From contig MVAA01000092.1 of assembly GCA_003266105.1 (NCBI GenBank), positions 8,632 through 27,217 on the forward strand: a stretch of 18,586 bases of DNA. Direction: 5' to 3'. Both the position numbers and the translations under genes were made by a program. A model generated the notes under the pieces. The model searched no databases, was not told where the DNA came from, and was given only the letters and a program-made list of their open reading frames with translations. The first letter of the stretch is position 1. Each line of letters opens with the position of its first letter. The DNA comes from Methanosphaera sp. rholeuAM6 (GTDB lineage Archaea; Methanobacteriota; Methanobacteria; Methanobacteriales; Methanobacteriaceae). This document shows, one piece after another, positions 11,899 to 18,586 of the stretch.

Positions 11899-14361
11899 TT
11901 ATTGTTGTAACGATGAAACGTCAATATTGAGGGATTCGGGTTCCGGAAGATTAATGTTTAGGGATTCTGTAAGGACATCCTCTATTTTTTTCATAGGTTT
12001 GAACGTTAACTCATTTTTAACCTCATCAGGAACATCATCCAGGTCTTTCATGTTTCGTTCCGGTAAGAGCACTGTTTTAATACCTGAACGGTGAGCTGCT
12101 ATTACCTTTTCCTTTATTCCACCAACAGGCAATACACGACCTGTCAATGATATTTCACCGGTCATCGCAGTTGTAGCATCAACAGGTATTCCTGTAATTA
12201 GTGACGCAAGTGTTGTTGTCATTGTCACTCCGGCAGATGGGCCGTCCTTTGGTATTGCTCCTTCAGGTACGTGTATGTGTATGTCATGTTTGTCATAGTC
12301 GGAATCGTTCAGGATAGTGGACAATCTTGATTTTATAAGACTTTGTGCTATCTGTGCAGATTCTTTCATTACGTCGCCCAGTTTACCTGTGAGTTTAAGT
12401 TTTCCTTCTCCTGATGTGAGTGCTGCTTCAATGTAGAGTATGTCTCCTCCCACAGGTGTCCATGCAAGTCCTGTTACTACTCCAGGAGGGTTTTCATCTG
12501 GTACAAGTTCATAGTGTGCCTTTTCATGGCCTAGAATGTCATAGAGCATGTCCGGTGTTACTGTGTACGGCAGTTCCACATTGTCAACTACTATTTTTTC
12601 GGTTGTGTGTCTTGCTATTGCTTCTATTTGTCGTTTAAGGTTACGTACTCCTGCTTCTCGTGTGTATTTTTCTATGAGCATGGTTATTGTTTCATGGGTT
12701 ATCACAAGGTCGTCTCTTGTTAGCCCGTGATCTGCCAATACTTCGTCTATCAGATGTTCTTCTGCTATGTGTTCTTTTTCCACTTTGGTGTAACTGTCAA
12801 GTTCTATTATTTCCAGTCTGTCCTGTAATGGTCCTGGAATGTCTGACAGTGAATTTGCCGTTCCTATGAAGAATACGTCCGACAGGTCATATGATACTTC
12901 AAGGTAGTGGTCACTGAATGAGTTGTTCTGTTCGGGATCCAATACTTCCAGTAATGCACTTGTTGGGTTTCCATTTATGGATGCCGTCATTTTGTCTATT
13001 TCATCCAGCACGAATACTGGATTTGTTTTTCCTGCCTTTTTCATTCCATTTATGATTCTTCCGGGCAATGCTCCGAGGTATGTTCTGCGATGTCCCCTTA
13101 TCTCGGATTCGTCTTTTACTCCTCCAAGACTTGCTCTTACGTATGGCCTGTCTAGTGCTTCTGCTATGCTTCTTCCAAGACTTGTTTTACCTGTTCCTGG
13201 TGGTCCTACCAATAGCAGTATTGAACCCTGTTTTTCTTCTTTCATTTTAAGAACTGTTAAGTGTTGGATTATTCTTTCCTTTACTTTTTCCAGTCCGTAA
13301 TGGTCTTTATCCAGTTGTTCTTTTGCTTTATGTATGTCTATTTCAACGCCTGTTTCTTTGTGCCATGGAAGGCTTAGTATGGTGTCCAGGTAGTTTCTGA
13401 TAATGTTTTCTTCGGAATTGTTTTGTCCTTGTCTTTCCAGTTTATGAAGTTCTTCTAGTGCCGCTTTTTCTGCTTCTTCGGGTAGTTGTGCTTCTGCAAT
13501 TCGTTCCCTGTATGTTTTATGATCTTCTGTTTCATCAGTCAGTTCTAGTTCCTCTTGAATCATCTTCATTTGTTCTCTTAGTAGGGACTGTTTATGTGTT
13601 TCACTCATTTTTTTGTTGAGTTTTTTGGCTATGTCCATCTGTATCAGCATTGCATCCTTCTGTTCCAGCAATAGTTGTACTATGGTTAATGCTCTTAGTT
13701 TTGCTGATTCCATTTCCAGCAGTTCCTGTTTTCTGGATATTGGTACTCTGATGTATGGGAATACTTCGGCTACCTTTTCTAGTGTGTCGAGTTTTCCTAT
13801 TATTTCTTGGGCGTATATTTCGGAGTTTGGTATTAGTTTACTTATTGTGAGCACGGCATCGTTTATTGTTTTGTTTATCTGTGAGGATTCTTCTTCCGTC
13901 AGTGTGTTGTTTTCGTTTACAATATCATATACTCCATGTATTATTCCATTGTGTTCTGTTATTTCTGAGACGAATACCTTGTCTTTTACTTTAAGTTCCA
14001 ATTGGTATTGTTCGGGTTCTTCCTGCAGGTTTTTCAGTTCAAGTATTACTCCTATTTCATAGAATTCTGCATTTTCTTCCTTATTTTGCGGTACTTTTTT
14101 TGGTGTTAATATTATTCCCTGATTGTCTTCGTTTACTGTTTTGAGCATGTTTTCCGTGTGCGGTTTGTCTAATTGTATTGTCATGTCCGTGTGCGGCAGG
14201 AGTATTGTGTTTGGTATGAGAAGTATTGGCAGTTCTTTTCTTTGTGTGTTCAACTCCTGTTGTGGTATTGCATCTTCCGGTATGTCTGTGATTATCTGGT
14301 CGTTTTGCCTTAGTGATTGTGTAAATGATAGTTTTTCTTTATTTTCTTCGGTCATTAACAT
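11899..14361 (-). CDS. lon: ATP-dependent Lon protease, bacterial LonA type
   Basis: 820 residues. Degrades misfolded and regulatory proteins in the cytoplasm. Domain order is that of bacterial LonA: an N-terminal substrate domain (ELPILLIPNTILLPHTDMTIQL from about 43), a long helical region, an AAA+ module with Walker A GPPGTGKT (386-393) and Walker B VLDEID (about 451-456), and a C-terminal protease with the catalytic dyad in PKDGPSAGV (Ser about 709) and GGIKEK (Lys about 752). Archaea normally carry membrane-bound LonB, with two transmembrane helices in the AAA+ domain and no N-terminal domain; this one has no membrane segment. That points to acquisition from bacteria. The first ATG is followed by a second two codons later; GGAAGTGA precedes them. 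Convergent with the DUF3791-like gene, divergent from the solute-binding protein. Confidence 0.95.
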   Translation of the reverse strand: MLMTEENKEKLSFTQSLRQNDQIITDIPEDAIPQQELNTQRKELPILLIPNTILLPHTDMTIQLDKPHTENMLKTVNEDNQGIILTPKKVPQNKEENAEFYEIGVILELKNLQEEPEQYQLELKVKDKVFVSEITEHNGIIHGVYDIVNENNTLTEEESSQINKTINDAVLTISKLIPNSEIYAQEIIGKLDTLEKVAEVFPYIRVPISRKQELLEMESAKLRALTIVQLLLEQKDAMLIQMDIAKKLNKKMSETHKQSLLREQMKMIQEELELTDETEDHKTYRERIAEAQLPEEAEKAALEELHKLERQGQNNSEENIIRNYLDTILSLPWHKETGVEIDIHKAKEQLDKDHYGLEKVKERIIQHLTVLKMKEEKQGSILLLVGPPGTGKTSLGRSIAEALDRPYVRASLGGVKDESEIRGHRRTYLGALPGRIINGMKKAGKTNPVFVLDEIDKMTASINGNPTSALLEVLDPEQNNSFSDHYLEVSYDLSDVFFIGTANSLSDIPGPLQDRLEIIELDSYTKVEKEHIAEEHLIDEVLADHGLTRDDLVITHETITMLIEKYTREAGVRNLKRQIEAIARHTTEKIVVDNVELPYTVTPDMLYDILGHEKAHYELVPDENPPGVVTGLAWTPVGGDILYIEAALTSGEGKLKLTGKLGDVMKESAQIAQSLIKSRLSTILNDSDYDKHDIHIHVPEGAIPKDGPSAGVTMTTTLASLITGIPVDATTAMTGEISLTGRVLPVGGIKEKVIAAHRSGIKTVLLPERNMKDLDDVPDEVKNELTFKPMKKIEDVLTESLNINLPEPESLNIDVSSLQQ

Positions 14362-14589
14362 TTCACTTCCTTATTTTTTTCTTTCATTTATGTTTAGTTA
14401 AAATTAATAATGATAATAATTTGAGCTTTATTTTGATTCAATTTATTTTACTTTTCTCTTATTTTTTTTGCATGAATATATTTGTTTAATAACAATAATA
14501 TACTTTATTAAATTATTATAACATTTGGTTATTAAAATATTATCCTTTAGTTAACCGGACATACTCACAATACATAAAAAACATTAAAA

Positions 14590-14634
14590 CATATAATCAT
14601 AATAAATGATTATTCAATCAGAACTATAAGGAGA
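14590..14634 (+). promoter_or_regulatory. Promoter and overlapping 8-5-8 inverted repeat before the solute-binding protein
   Basis: A TATA-like CATATAATC (14590-14598) lies about 50 nt before the ATG, with AAGGAG (14628-14633) 9 nt before it. A perfect inverted repeat ATAATCAT-N5-ATGATTAT (14593-14613) covers the TATA box and reaches towards the expected transcription start, where a repressor would block the promoter. The remaining 281-bp divergent gap is featureless AT-rich sequence and must also hold the lon promoter. Confidence 0.4.
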
Positions 14635-14642
14635 ATAGAAGG

Positions 14643-15446
14643 ATGAACAATAAATATCTAACAATATTAGTATTATTTCTAATATCTTCATTGATGCTGA
14701 CGATAGTTGGTGCAACATCCGACACGGAATCCCAAAACAACAAACAGGAATTTAAGGTAGGTTTTGACCCGGCATTTCCACCATTCGGATATCAGGATGA
14801 CAATGGAGAATACACTGGTTTTGACATAGAACTTGCAAAAGAAGTATGTGAAAGAAACAACTGGACGTTCTCACCACAACTAATCACTGACTGGAATTCA
14901 AAAGATTCACTGCTGAATTCCGGAACGTTTGACTGTATTTGGAGTGAATTTAGTATAAACGGAAAAGAAAATGATTATAGTTGGTCAAAAGCCTATTATA
15001 ACAACAAGGAAGTGTTTGTGGTTAAATCAGATTCCGACATAAAAACCATTGAGGATACAAAAGATAAAAATCTTGAAATACCAGAAGGATCATCATTTAT
15101 TGAAGATAACCAAACAATAGCAAATAATTTTGCATCAGTAAAAGAAGTAAAGGATTATAATGCAACATTCATGGATTTAGATTCAGAAAAATGTGACATT
15201 ATACTGGTAGACATTGGATTTGCAAAATATCAGATGAAGGAAAACTACGATAATGATGAATTCAGAATACTGGATGAACCAATAGATGTTAATCAATATG
15301 GAGTTGCATTCAAAAAGGGAAATGACGAACTACGTGACCAAGTACAGGCAACCTTGAATGAAATGTATAAAGACGGAACGGTGGAAAAAATAGCGCAGAA
15401 ATACTCTGATTATGGAATAATGGATGGACTGATAGTACCTGAATAA
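14643..15446 (+). CDS. Family-3 solute-binding protein, probable polar amino acid binder (orphan)
   Basis: 267 residues. An N-terminal hydrophobic segment (KYLTILVLFLISSLMLTIVGA) is a signal peptide or membrane anchor with no lipobox cysteine; the mature domain is extracellular. The fold is recognisable from KVGFDPAFPPFGYQDDNG, the EYTGFDIELAKEV motif, then SGTFDCIWSEFSINGKENDYSWS and the C-terminal QYGVAFKKGNDELRDQV and LNEMYKDGTVEKIAQKY. The GFD-type lobe contacts and the DYSWS-type motif are typical of amino-acid binders, including Firmicutes-like ones. No permease or ATPase gene is adjacent, so it is an orphan component, working either with a transporter encoded elsewhere or in sensing. 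The start is ATG with AAGGAG spaced 9 nt; see the promoter and operator entry. Confidence 0.85.
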   Translation: MNNKYLTILVLFLISSLMLTIVGATSDTESQNNKQEFKVGFDPAFPPFGYQDDNGEYTGFDIELAKEVCERNNWTFSPQLITDWNSKDSLLNSGTFDCIWSEFSINGKENDYSWSKAYYNNKEVFVVKSDSDIKTIEDTKDKNLEIPEGSSFIEDNQTIANNFASVKEVKDYNATFMDLDSEKCDIILVDIGFAKYQMKENYDNDEFRILDEPIDVNQYGVAFKKGNDELRDQVQATLNEMYKDGTVEKIAQKYSDYGIMDGLIVPE

Positions 15447-15475
15447 CCGCCAAACCCTTTCCCCCTTATTTTTAA
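15447..15475 (+). terminator. Pyrimidine tract after the solute-binding protein stop
   Basis: After TAA the plus strand reads CCGCCAAACCCTTTCCCCC, then TTATTTTT. There is no hairpin. The C-rich block followed by a U-rich run repeats the pattern at other 3' ends in the window, and the T-run overlaps the end of the convergent EamA-like gene. Confidence 0.4.
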
Positions 15476-15894
15476 ATATTAATCAATACCATTCCAAACA
15501 AACAGACTATAATTCCAGCTATCTGTTTAATGGTGATTGTTTCTTTAAACAGTACTGCCCCTATGACAACCAATGCTACGGCAAGACATGTATTTGCAAC
15601 GAGTGGTGCGGTATTTACCTGCCAACCTGCACGATATGCCAACATATATCCTGTTTCAAGACCGATAATTGCCAATGCCAACACAATAGCCGTCCAATTA
15701 ATCTTACTTAACTCCGAAACTGCATTTTCCGGCCTGACCATTACAACAAACATTATGCCAGTAACAATTGCCGCCGTGACATAGGTAACCATCAATGTTC
15801 CAAAGGGATGTACCCCATGGGGAATTGATTTGGAACAGATATTATAGAAACAGCTGGATAACACAACCAATAATATCGGTAAAAACTCATACAT
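15472..15894 (-). CDS. Small EamA/DMT-family membrane protein (four helices)
   Basis: 140 residues, four membrane helices (about 4-20, 34-56, 67-88, 95-137 overall). The C-terminal helix pair APLVANTCLAVALVVIGAVLFKE, then ITIKQIAGIIVCLFGMVLI, is characteristic of one EamA/drug-metabolite-transporter repeat. A full carrier has ten helices in two repeats, so this is a half-size protein that would have to dimerise, like EmrE/SMR-type proteins. The substrate is unknown. ATG 15894 is preferred over GTG 15903 because GGGTGA lies 5 nt before it and GTG would overlap that site. A GAATT-AC-AATTC palindrome (15909-15920) and a TATA-like run (15919-15944, minus strand) lie upstream. Convergent with the solute-binding-protein gene, 25 nt between stops. 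Confidence 0.7.
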   Translation of the reverse strand: MYEFLPILLVVLSSCFYNICSKSIPHGVHPFGTLMVTYVTAAIVTGIMFVVMVRPENAVSELSKINWTAIVLALAIIGLETGYMLAYRAGWQVNTAPLVANTCLAVALVVIGAVLFKETITIKQIAGIIVCLFGMVLINI

Positions 15895-15946
15895 TACCTT
15901 CACCCGAAGAATTACAATTCATATTATATTATTATATTTTTAGCCT

Positions 15947-15974
15947 AAACGATTAATATATTTAATATAAACTA
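15947..15974 (+). promoter_or_regulatory. Candidate TATA promoter for the arginine decarboxylase
   Basis: AAACGATTAATATATTTAATATAAAC, about 65-90 nt before the pdaD ATG, contains TATA-like AATATATTTAATATA preceded by an A-rich BRE-like segment. The ribosome site GGAGAGG (16024-16030) follows. The neighbouring minus-strand run at 15919-15944 could serve the EamA gene. Confidence 0.35.
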
Positions 15975-16036
15975 ATTTTTAATAAGATTAATTACAAAAA
16001 CTTTAACAGAGATGAAAAATTTAGGAGAGGTATTGA

Positions 16037-16492
16037 ATGGAAGTATCATTAACAAAAGGAGCATCAGAAGGACCAAATAAACTTAACGCATTTGACAACG
16101 CATTACTGGAAGCAAAAATAGGTAACGTTAATCTTATACCTGTTTCAAGTATGCTTCCACCAGATACCAAACTGATTCCTATGCCCGAACTAGAACCGGG
16201 TGAAATGACCAACTGTGTTCTTTCACATCAATTCTCAGACAATCCTGGGGATGAAATATCAGCAGTTATAGCATATTGTTTGGCTGAAGAAATGGGTTGT
16301 GTAATAGAAACTGGCGGAATAAACAGGACACTTGATGAACTTAAGGATGAAGCACGTTTCATGGCAGAATACATGATGAAAAAAAGAAAACTTAAAATAA
16401 TAGAATATAAGGAAATAATCCAAACACACACCGTACGGGATAAGGCAAGTGTGGTGGCCGCCTTAGTTTACCATAACCCCAAACGCCACTAA
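16037..16492 (+). CDS. pdaD: Pyruvoyl-dependent arginine decarboxylase
   Basis: 151 residues. Converts arginine to agmatine, the first step of polyamine synthesis in methanogens and a source of agmatine for tRNA-Ile2. The pro-enzyme self-cleaves within the Ser-Ser pair of NLIPVSSMLPP (Ser37-Ser38), turning Ser38 into the pyruvoyl group. Further family segments: EMTNCVLSHQFSDNPGDEISAVIAYC and the C-terminal VRDKASVVAALVYHN. The M. jannaschii enzyme has 165 residues, so the size fits. The start is ATG with GGAGAGG 6 nt upstream. It stands alone on the plus strand, convergent with hisC; no other polyamine gene is visible. Confidence 0.95.
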   Translation: MEVSLTKGASEGPNKLNAFDNALLEAKIGNVNLIPVSSMLPPDTKLIPMPELEPGEMTNCVLSHQFSDNPGDEISAVIAYCLAEEMGCVIETGGINRTLDELKDEARFMAEYMMKKRKLKIIEYKEIIQTHTVRDKASVVAALVYHNPKRH

Positions 16493-16508
16493 TTTTATTT
16501 ATGCAAAA

Positions 16509-16547
16509 TATTATTAAAAAGAGTAAAATGGAGTGTAAAATCACTCC
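16509..16547 (-). terminator. Hairpin and T-run after hisC
   Basis: GGAGTG (16530-16535) pairs with CACTCC (16542-16547) around a 6-nt loop; in minus-strand direction ATTTTACTCTTTTTAATA follows. It lies about 25 nt after the hisC stop. A 12-nt palindrome AGCTATATAGCT (16562-16573) abuts the stop. On the plus strand the hairpin has no T-run, so it does not serve pdaD. Confidence 0.5.
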
Positions 16548-16572
16548 AGTGAGCTATTCATAGCTATATAGC

Positions 16573-17673
16573 TTATTCAACCAGTTTCTTAAGAACTTCT
16601 ATGAACCTCTCATTCTTAGGATGGATTTCAACACTAATGCGTATATAGTACTCATCCAAATCCTGAAAACTGGTACAGTCACGTACAATAATTCCATGTT
16701 CCATTAACTTCTCTGCAAGCTCTGCAGCAGTATAACCACTATTATGAAGATCAATCAGCAAATAATTTGATTTGGATTTGTAAATATGGAGGTTTTCAAT
16801 TGCATTCACGCTCTCATACAAGTATTCTCGTTCTGCAATTGATTTACGTGTTGACTCTTCAATGAATCCCTTATCCTCCAATGTTGCAATGACAGCCTTT
16901 TGTGAAGGAACTGTGAGGCTGAATACTGGTTTTATACGGTTCATTTTTTCAAGGAACTCGGGATGACTGATACCGTAGCCTATACGTAGACCGGCAAGCC
17001 CTAATACTTTGGAGAACGTTCTTATAAAGAATACGTTATCATACCTGTCAAGCAGGTTAAGATTGTTGCATTCGGCAAATTCCCAGTAAGCCTCATCAAT
17101 AACCACAAGTGCATCTGTTGCTTCAATAACCCTTATTATGTCTTCCTGTGGTATTAATCCACCTGTAGGATTGTTTGGTGTACATAGAAATATTGCCCTG
17201 GTTTTATCAGTAATGTTTTCAAGAACACTTTCCACATCCAATTTGTTTTCTTCAACATTCCACCTTGCATATACAGGCTTTGCAAACTGCTGTTTGAATA
17301 TGTATTCATAATAAGTGTATGTTGGAGGATGTACAATGAATTCATCTCCAGGTTCAATTAATGTTTTTGCCAGCACATCAAATATTTCATCCGCACCGTC
17401 TCCACCAACTATCACCTGATCAGGCCTTACCCCAGCATATTCTGCAATCTTTTCCTCCAGATATTCATGATTGCTTTCAGGGTATCTGTTCATTTCATTT
17501 ATACTGTTTTGTATTGCATCATACACTCCCGGAGCAGGACCCCATGGGTTTTCGTTTGAACCAAGCTTTATGATGTCTTCCTCTTTTATACCATACTTTT
17601 CGGCTATTTCCTTTTTACTTCTTCCCGGAACGTATGTTTTATATTCTTCAAGTATTGCTCTAGTTTTAACCAT
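16573..17673 (-). CDS. hisC: Histidinol-phosphate aminotransferase
   Basis: 366 residues. PLP-dependent fold-type I enzyme converting imidazole acetol-phosphate and glutamate to histidinol phosphate in histidine synthesis; archaeal members may accept other amino donors. Seen: the N-terminal KLGSNENPWGP and RYPESNHEYLEEKIAEY, VGGDGADEIFDVL, TPNNPTGGLI, DEAYWEFA, then the PLP lysine in RTFSKVLGLAGLRIGYG (Lys about 222). Length is normal. The ATG has a weak ribosome site (GAAGAGTAG, overlapping the carbonic-anhydrase-like gene's stop) and starts 6 nt after it, so the two are probably co-transcribed. No other his genes are in the window. Confidence 0.95.
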   Translation of the reverse strand: MVKTRAILEEYKTYVPGRSKKEIAEKYGIKEEDIIKLGSNENPWGPAPGVYDAIQNSINEMNRYPESNHEYLEEKIAEYAGVRPDQVIVGGDGADEIFDVLAKTLIEPGDEFIVHPPTYTYYEYIFKQQFAKPVYARWNVEENKLDVESVLENITDKTRAIFLCTPNNPTGGLIPQEDIIRVIEATDALVVIDEAYWEFAECNNLNLLDRYDNVFFIRTFSKVLGLAGLRIGYGISHPEFLEKMNRIKPVFSLTVPSQKAVIATLEDKGFIEESTRKSIAEREYLYESVNAIENLHIYKSKSNYLLIDLHNSGYTAAELAEKLMEHGIIVRDCTSFQDLDEYYIRISVEIHPKNERFIEVLKKLVE

Positions 17674-17679
17674 ATTAAT

Positions 17680-18150
17680 CTACTCTTCTTTTCCAAATGC
17701 AAGGTTAACATATTCATCCGCATTTACTGTTAAACCTTTTATTTCTTCTTCAGTTAATTCTCGTACTGCCTTTGCTGGACTACCAATAATGAGGGAACCT
17801 TCCGGAAATTCCTTGTTCTCTGTTACAAGTGCTCCTGCCCCAACAAGAGAATTCTTTTGTATGTGTGCACCATTCAGGACAATTGCACCCATACCTATGA
17901 TTACGTTATCATCAATTGTACATCCGTGGATGATTGCACCATGTCCGATAGAAACACCTTTACCGATTTTCACAGGTTTACCTTCACTTACATGTATTAC
18001 ACAGTTGTCTTGCACATTTGATCGCTCTCCAATTGATATTGGCGCTTCATCTGCCCTGACCACTGCATTGTACCAGATACCTACCTTGTCGGATAGTGTT
18101 ACATCACCAACAACACGGGCACCATCATATATTCTTGTTTTATCAGACAT
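17680..18150 (-). CDS. Gamma-class carbonic anhydrase-like hexapeptide-repeat protein
   Basis: 156 residues built on a left-handed beta-helix with repeated hexapeptides (IYDGARVVGDVTLSDKVGIW and IGKGVSIGHGAIIHGCTI). Three candidate metal-binding histidines are in VIHVS (His 53) and GHGAIIHG (His 70 and 75), the positions expected for gamma carbonic anhydrases of the YrdA/CaiE/PaaY branch. This branch lacks the acidic loop of the Methanosarcina Cam enzyme, so real CO2 hydration activity is unproven. Ferripyochelin-binding-protein is an old name for such genes. The start is ATG with AAGTGAT nearby. It is followed by hisC after 6 nt. Confidence 0.88.
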   Translation of the reverse strand: MSDKTRIYDGARVVGDVTLSDKVGIWYNAVVRADEAPISIGERSNVQDNCVIHVSEGKPVKIGKGVSIGHGAIIHGCTIDDNVIIGMGAIVLNGAHIQKNSLVGAGALVTENKEFPEGSLIIGSPAKAVRELTEEEIKGLTVNADEYVNLAFGKEE

Positions 18151-18367
18151 TTTATCACTTTAAATTTTTATTTTATTTGTTTTTCATTATTTTATTCTAC
18201 AGACATATCTTTGATTTGGGAGTTATTTATTTTTTTCCGATTATGTGCAGAGCCATTAAAATTAGTCATAAGAATATTTAAGAAATGTTTAATCAGATAT
18301 GTTAACGTGAAATAGCAGGTATGATACTTCAATAAATAATGTATTGGGATTGATTTGAAAAATGATT

Positions 18368-18412
18368 AAAAAATAGTTTGAAAGATAGTTTATTTAATGA
18401 GAATAAACTATC
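18368..18412 (-). terminator. Strong hairpin and T-run after the AIM24-like gene
   Basis: GATAGTTTATT (18384-18394) pairs perfectly over 11 bp with AATAAACTATC (18402-18412) around a 7-nt loop, and the minus strand then runs into ATTTTTTAATC. It is about 10 nt after the stop of the partial gene. The rest of 18151-18422 is AT-rich, shows no gene and must carry the promoter of the carbonic-anhydrase-like gene. Confidence 0.6.
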
Positions 18413-18422
18413 ATTTATTTAA

Positions 18423-18586
18423 TTAGAAATCGTCTTTGGTTGGAATGAATGGTATTATTGCTTCAGCCAGTTTGCTGACAGGCATTGTTTGTAACCATAC
18501 TTTTCCCGGACCAGTTAATCTTGAGAAGAACAGTCCTTCCCCGAACAATATGTTTTTTGCCCCTTTTACTCTTTCTATATCAAATT
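18423..18586 (-). CDS. AIM24/TIGR00266 family protein, C-terminus only
   Basis: The last about 53 residues of a gene running off the right edge. The segment AKNILFGEGLFFSRLTGPGK followed by VWLQTMPVSKLAEAIIPFIP is characteristic of the TIGR00266/AIM24 family, a beta-rich protein found across archaea and bacteria; the function is unknown, with a related mitochondrial inner-membrane protein in yeast. The final VSKLAEAIIPFIPTKDDF is the usual tail. The N-terminal part and the start lie outside the window. Confidence 0.85.
   Translation of the reverse strand, partial: FDIERVKGAKNILFGEGLFFSRLTGPGKVWLQTMPVSKLAEAIIPFIPTKDDF

Noticed and set aside
12420..13300. Plus-strand open frames inside lon
   Set aside because: Antisense to a clear LonA protease with all catalytic motifs on the minus strand; compositions are Leu/Cys/Ser-rich shadows.

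Overview
The window reads as a chromosomal segment of an AT-rich methanogenic archaeon, most likely a gut-type Methanobacteriales member (Methanosphaera or Methanobrevibacter relative). The clade is inferred from: an archaeal Topo VI B subunit, aIF1A, a RIO1 kinase and a Dim2/Krr1-like KH protein in one cluster; a coenzyme F430 synthase-like Mur ligase; a pyruvoyl-dependent arginine decarboxylase; a GfcR-type PRTase regulator; frequent TTG starts behind GGAGG sites; and very AT-rich intergenic DNA. No rRNA, tRNA, CRISPR array or complete insertion sequence was seen.

Layout. 1-5090, all minus strand: information-processing block. In transcription order: aIF1A, an Acr3-like permease, RIO1 kinase, a small Cys-rich zinc-ribbon protein, the KH-domain protein, then top6B, which runs off the left edge. 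aIF1A/RIO1/KH/top6B is a familiar archaeal order; the permease and the zinc-ribbon gene look like additions. 5089-7524, minus: hemC, a Gfo/Idh/MocA dehydrogenase and a GfcR-like regulator, tightly packed. 7766-10809, minus: an inositol-phosphatase-family enzyme, NAD kinase and CfbE. hemC and cfbE sit at the two ends of the F430 (Ni-tetrapyrrole) pathway, and the phosphatase and kinase may turn NADP over in opposite directions. 10978-15446: an accessory-looking block with bacterial affinities, holding a DUF3990/DUF3791-like overlapping pair (plus), a bacterial-type LonA protease (minus) and an orphan family-3 solute-binding protein (plus). 15472-18586: a short EamA-like membrane protein (minus), pyruvoyl-dependent arginine decarboxylase (plus), hisC and a gamma-carbonic-anhydrase-like protein (minus), and the C-terminus of an AIM24/TIGR00266 protein (minus).

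The most novel candidate is the ADP-ribosyltransferase-like DUF3990 gene overlapping a DUF3791-like partner, a toxin-antitoxin-like arrangement, 35 nt from a convergent bacterial-type lon gene. Non-coding signals worth checking are: a perfect 22-bp tandem duplication with G6 tracts that duplicates a potential start site (1241-1284); a 15-bp palindrome matching the bacterial Fur 7-1-7 box upstream of top6B, with a near copy upstream of the KH gene; an 8-5-8 inverted repeat on the solute-binding-protein promoter; and recurrent C-rich-then-U-rich tracts after stop codons, two of which share the 10-mer TAACCTCCTC including the stop.
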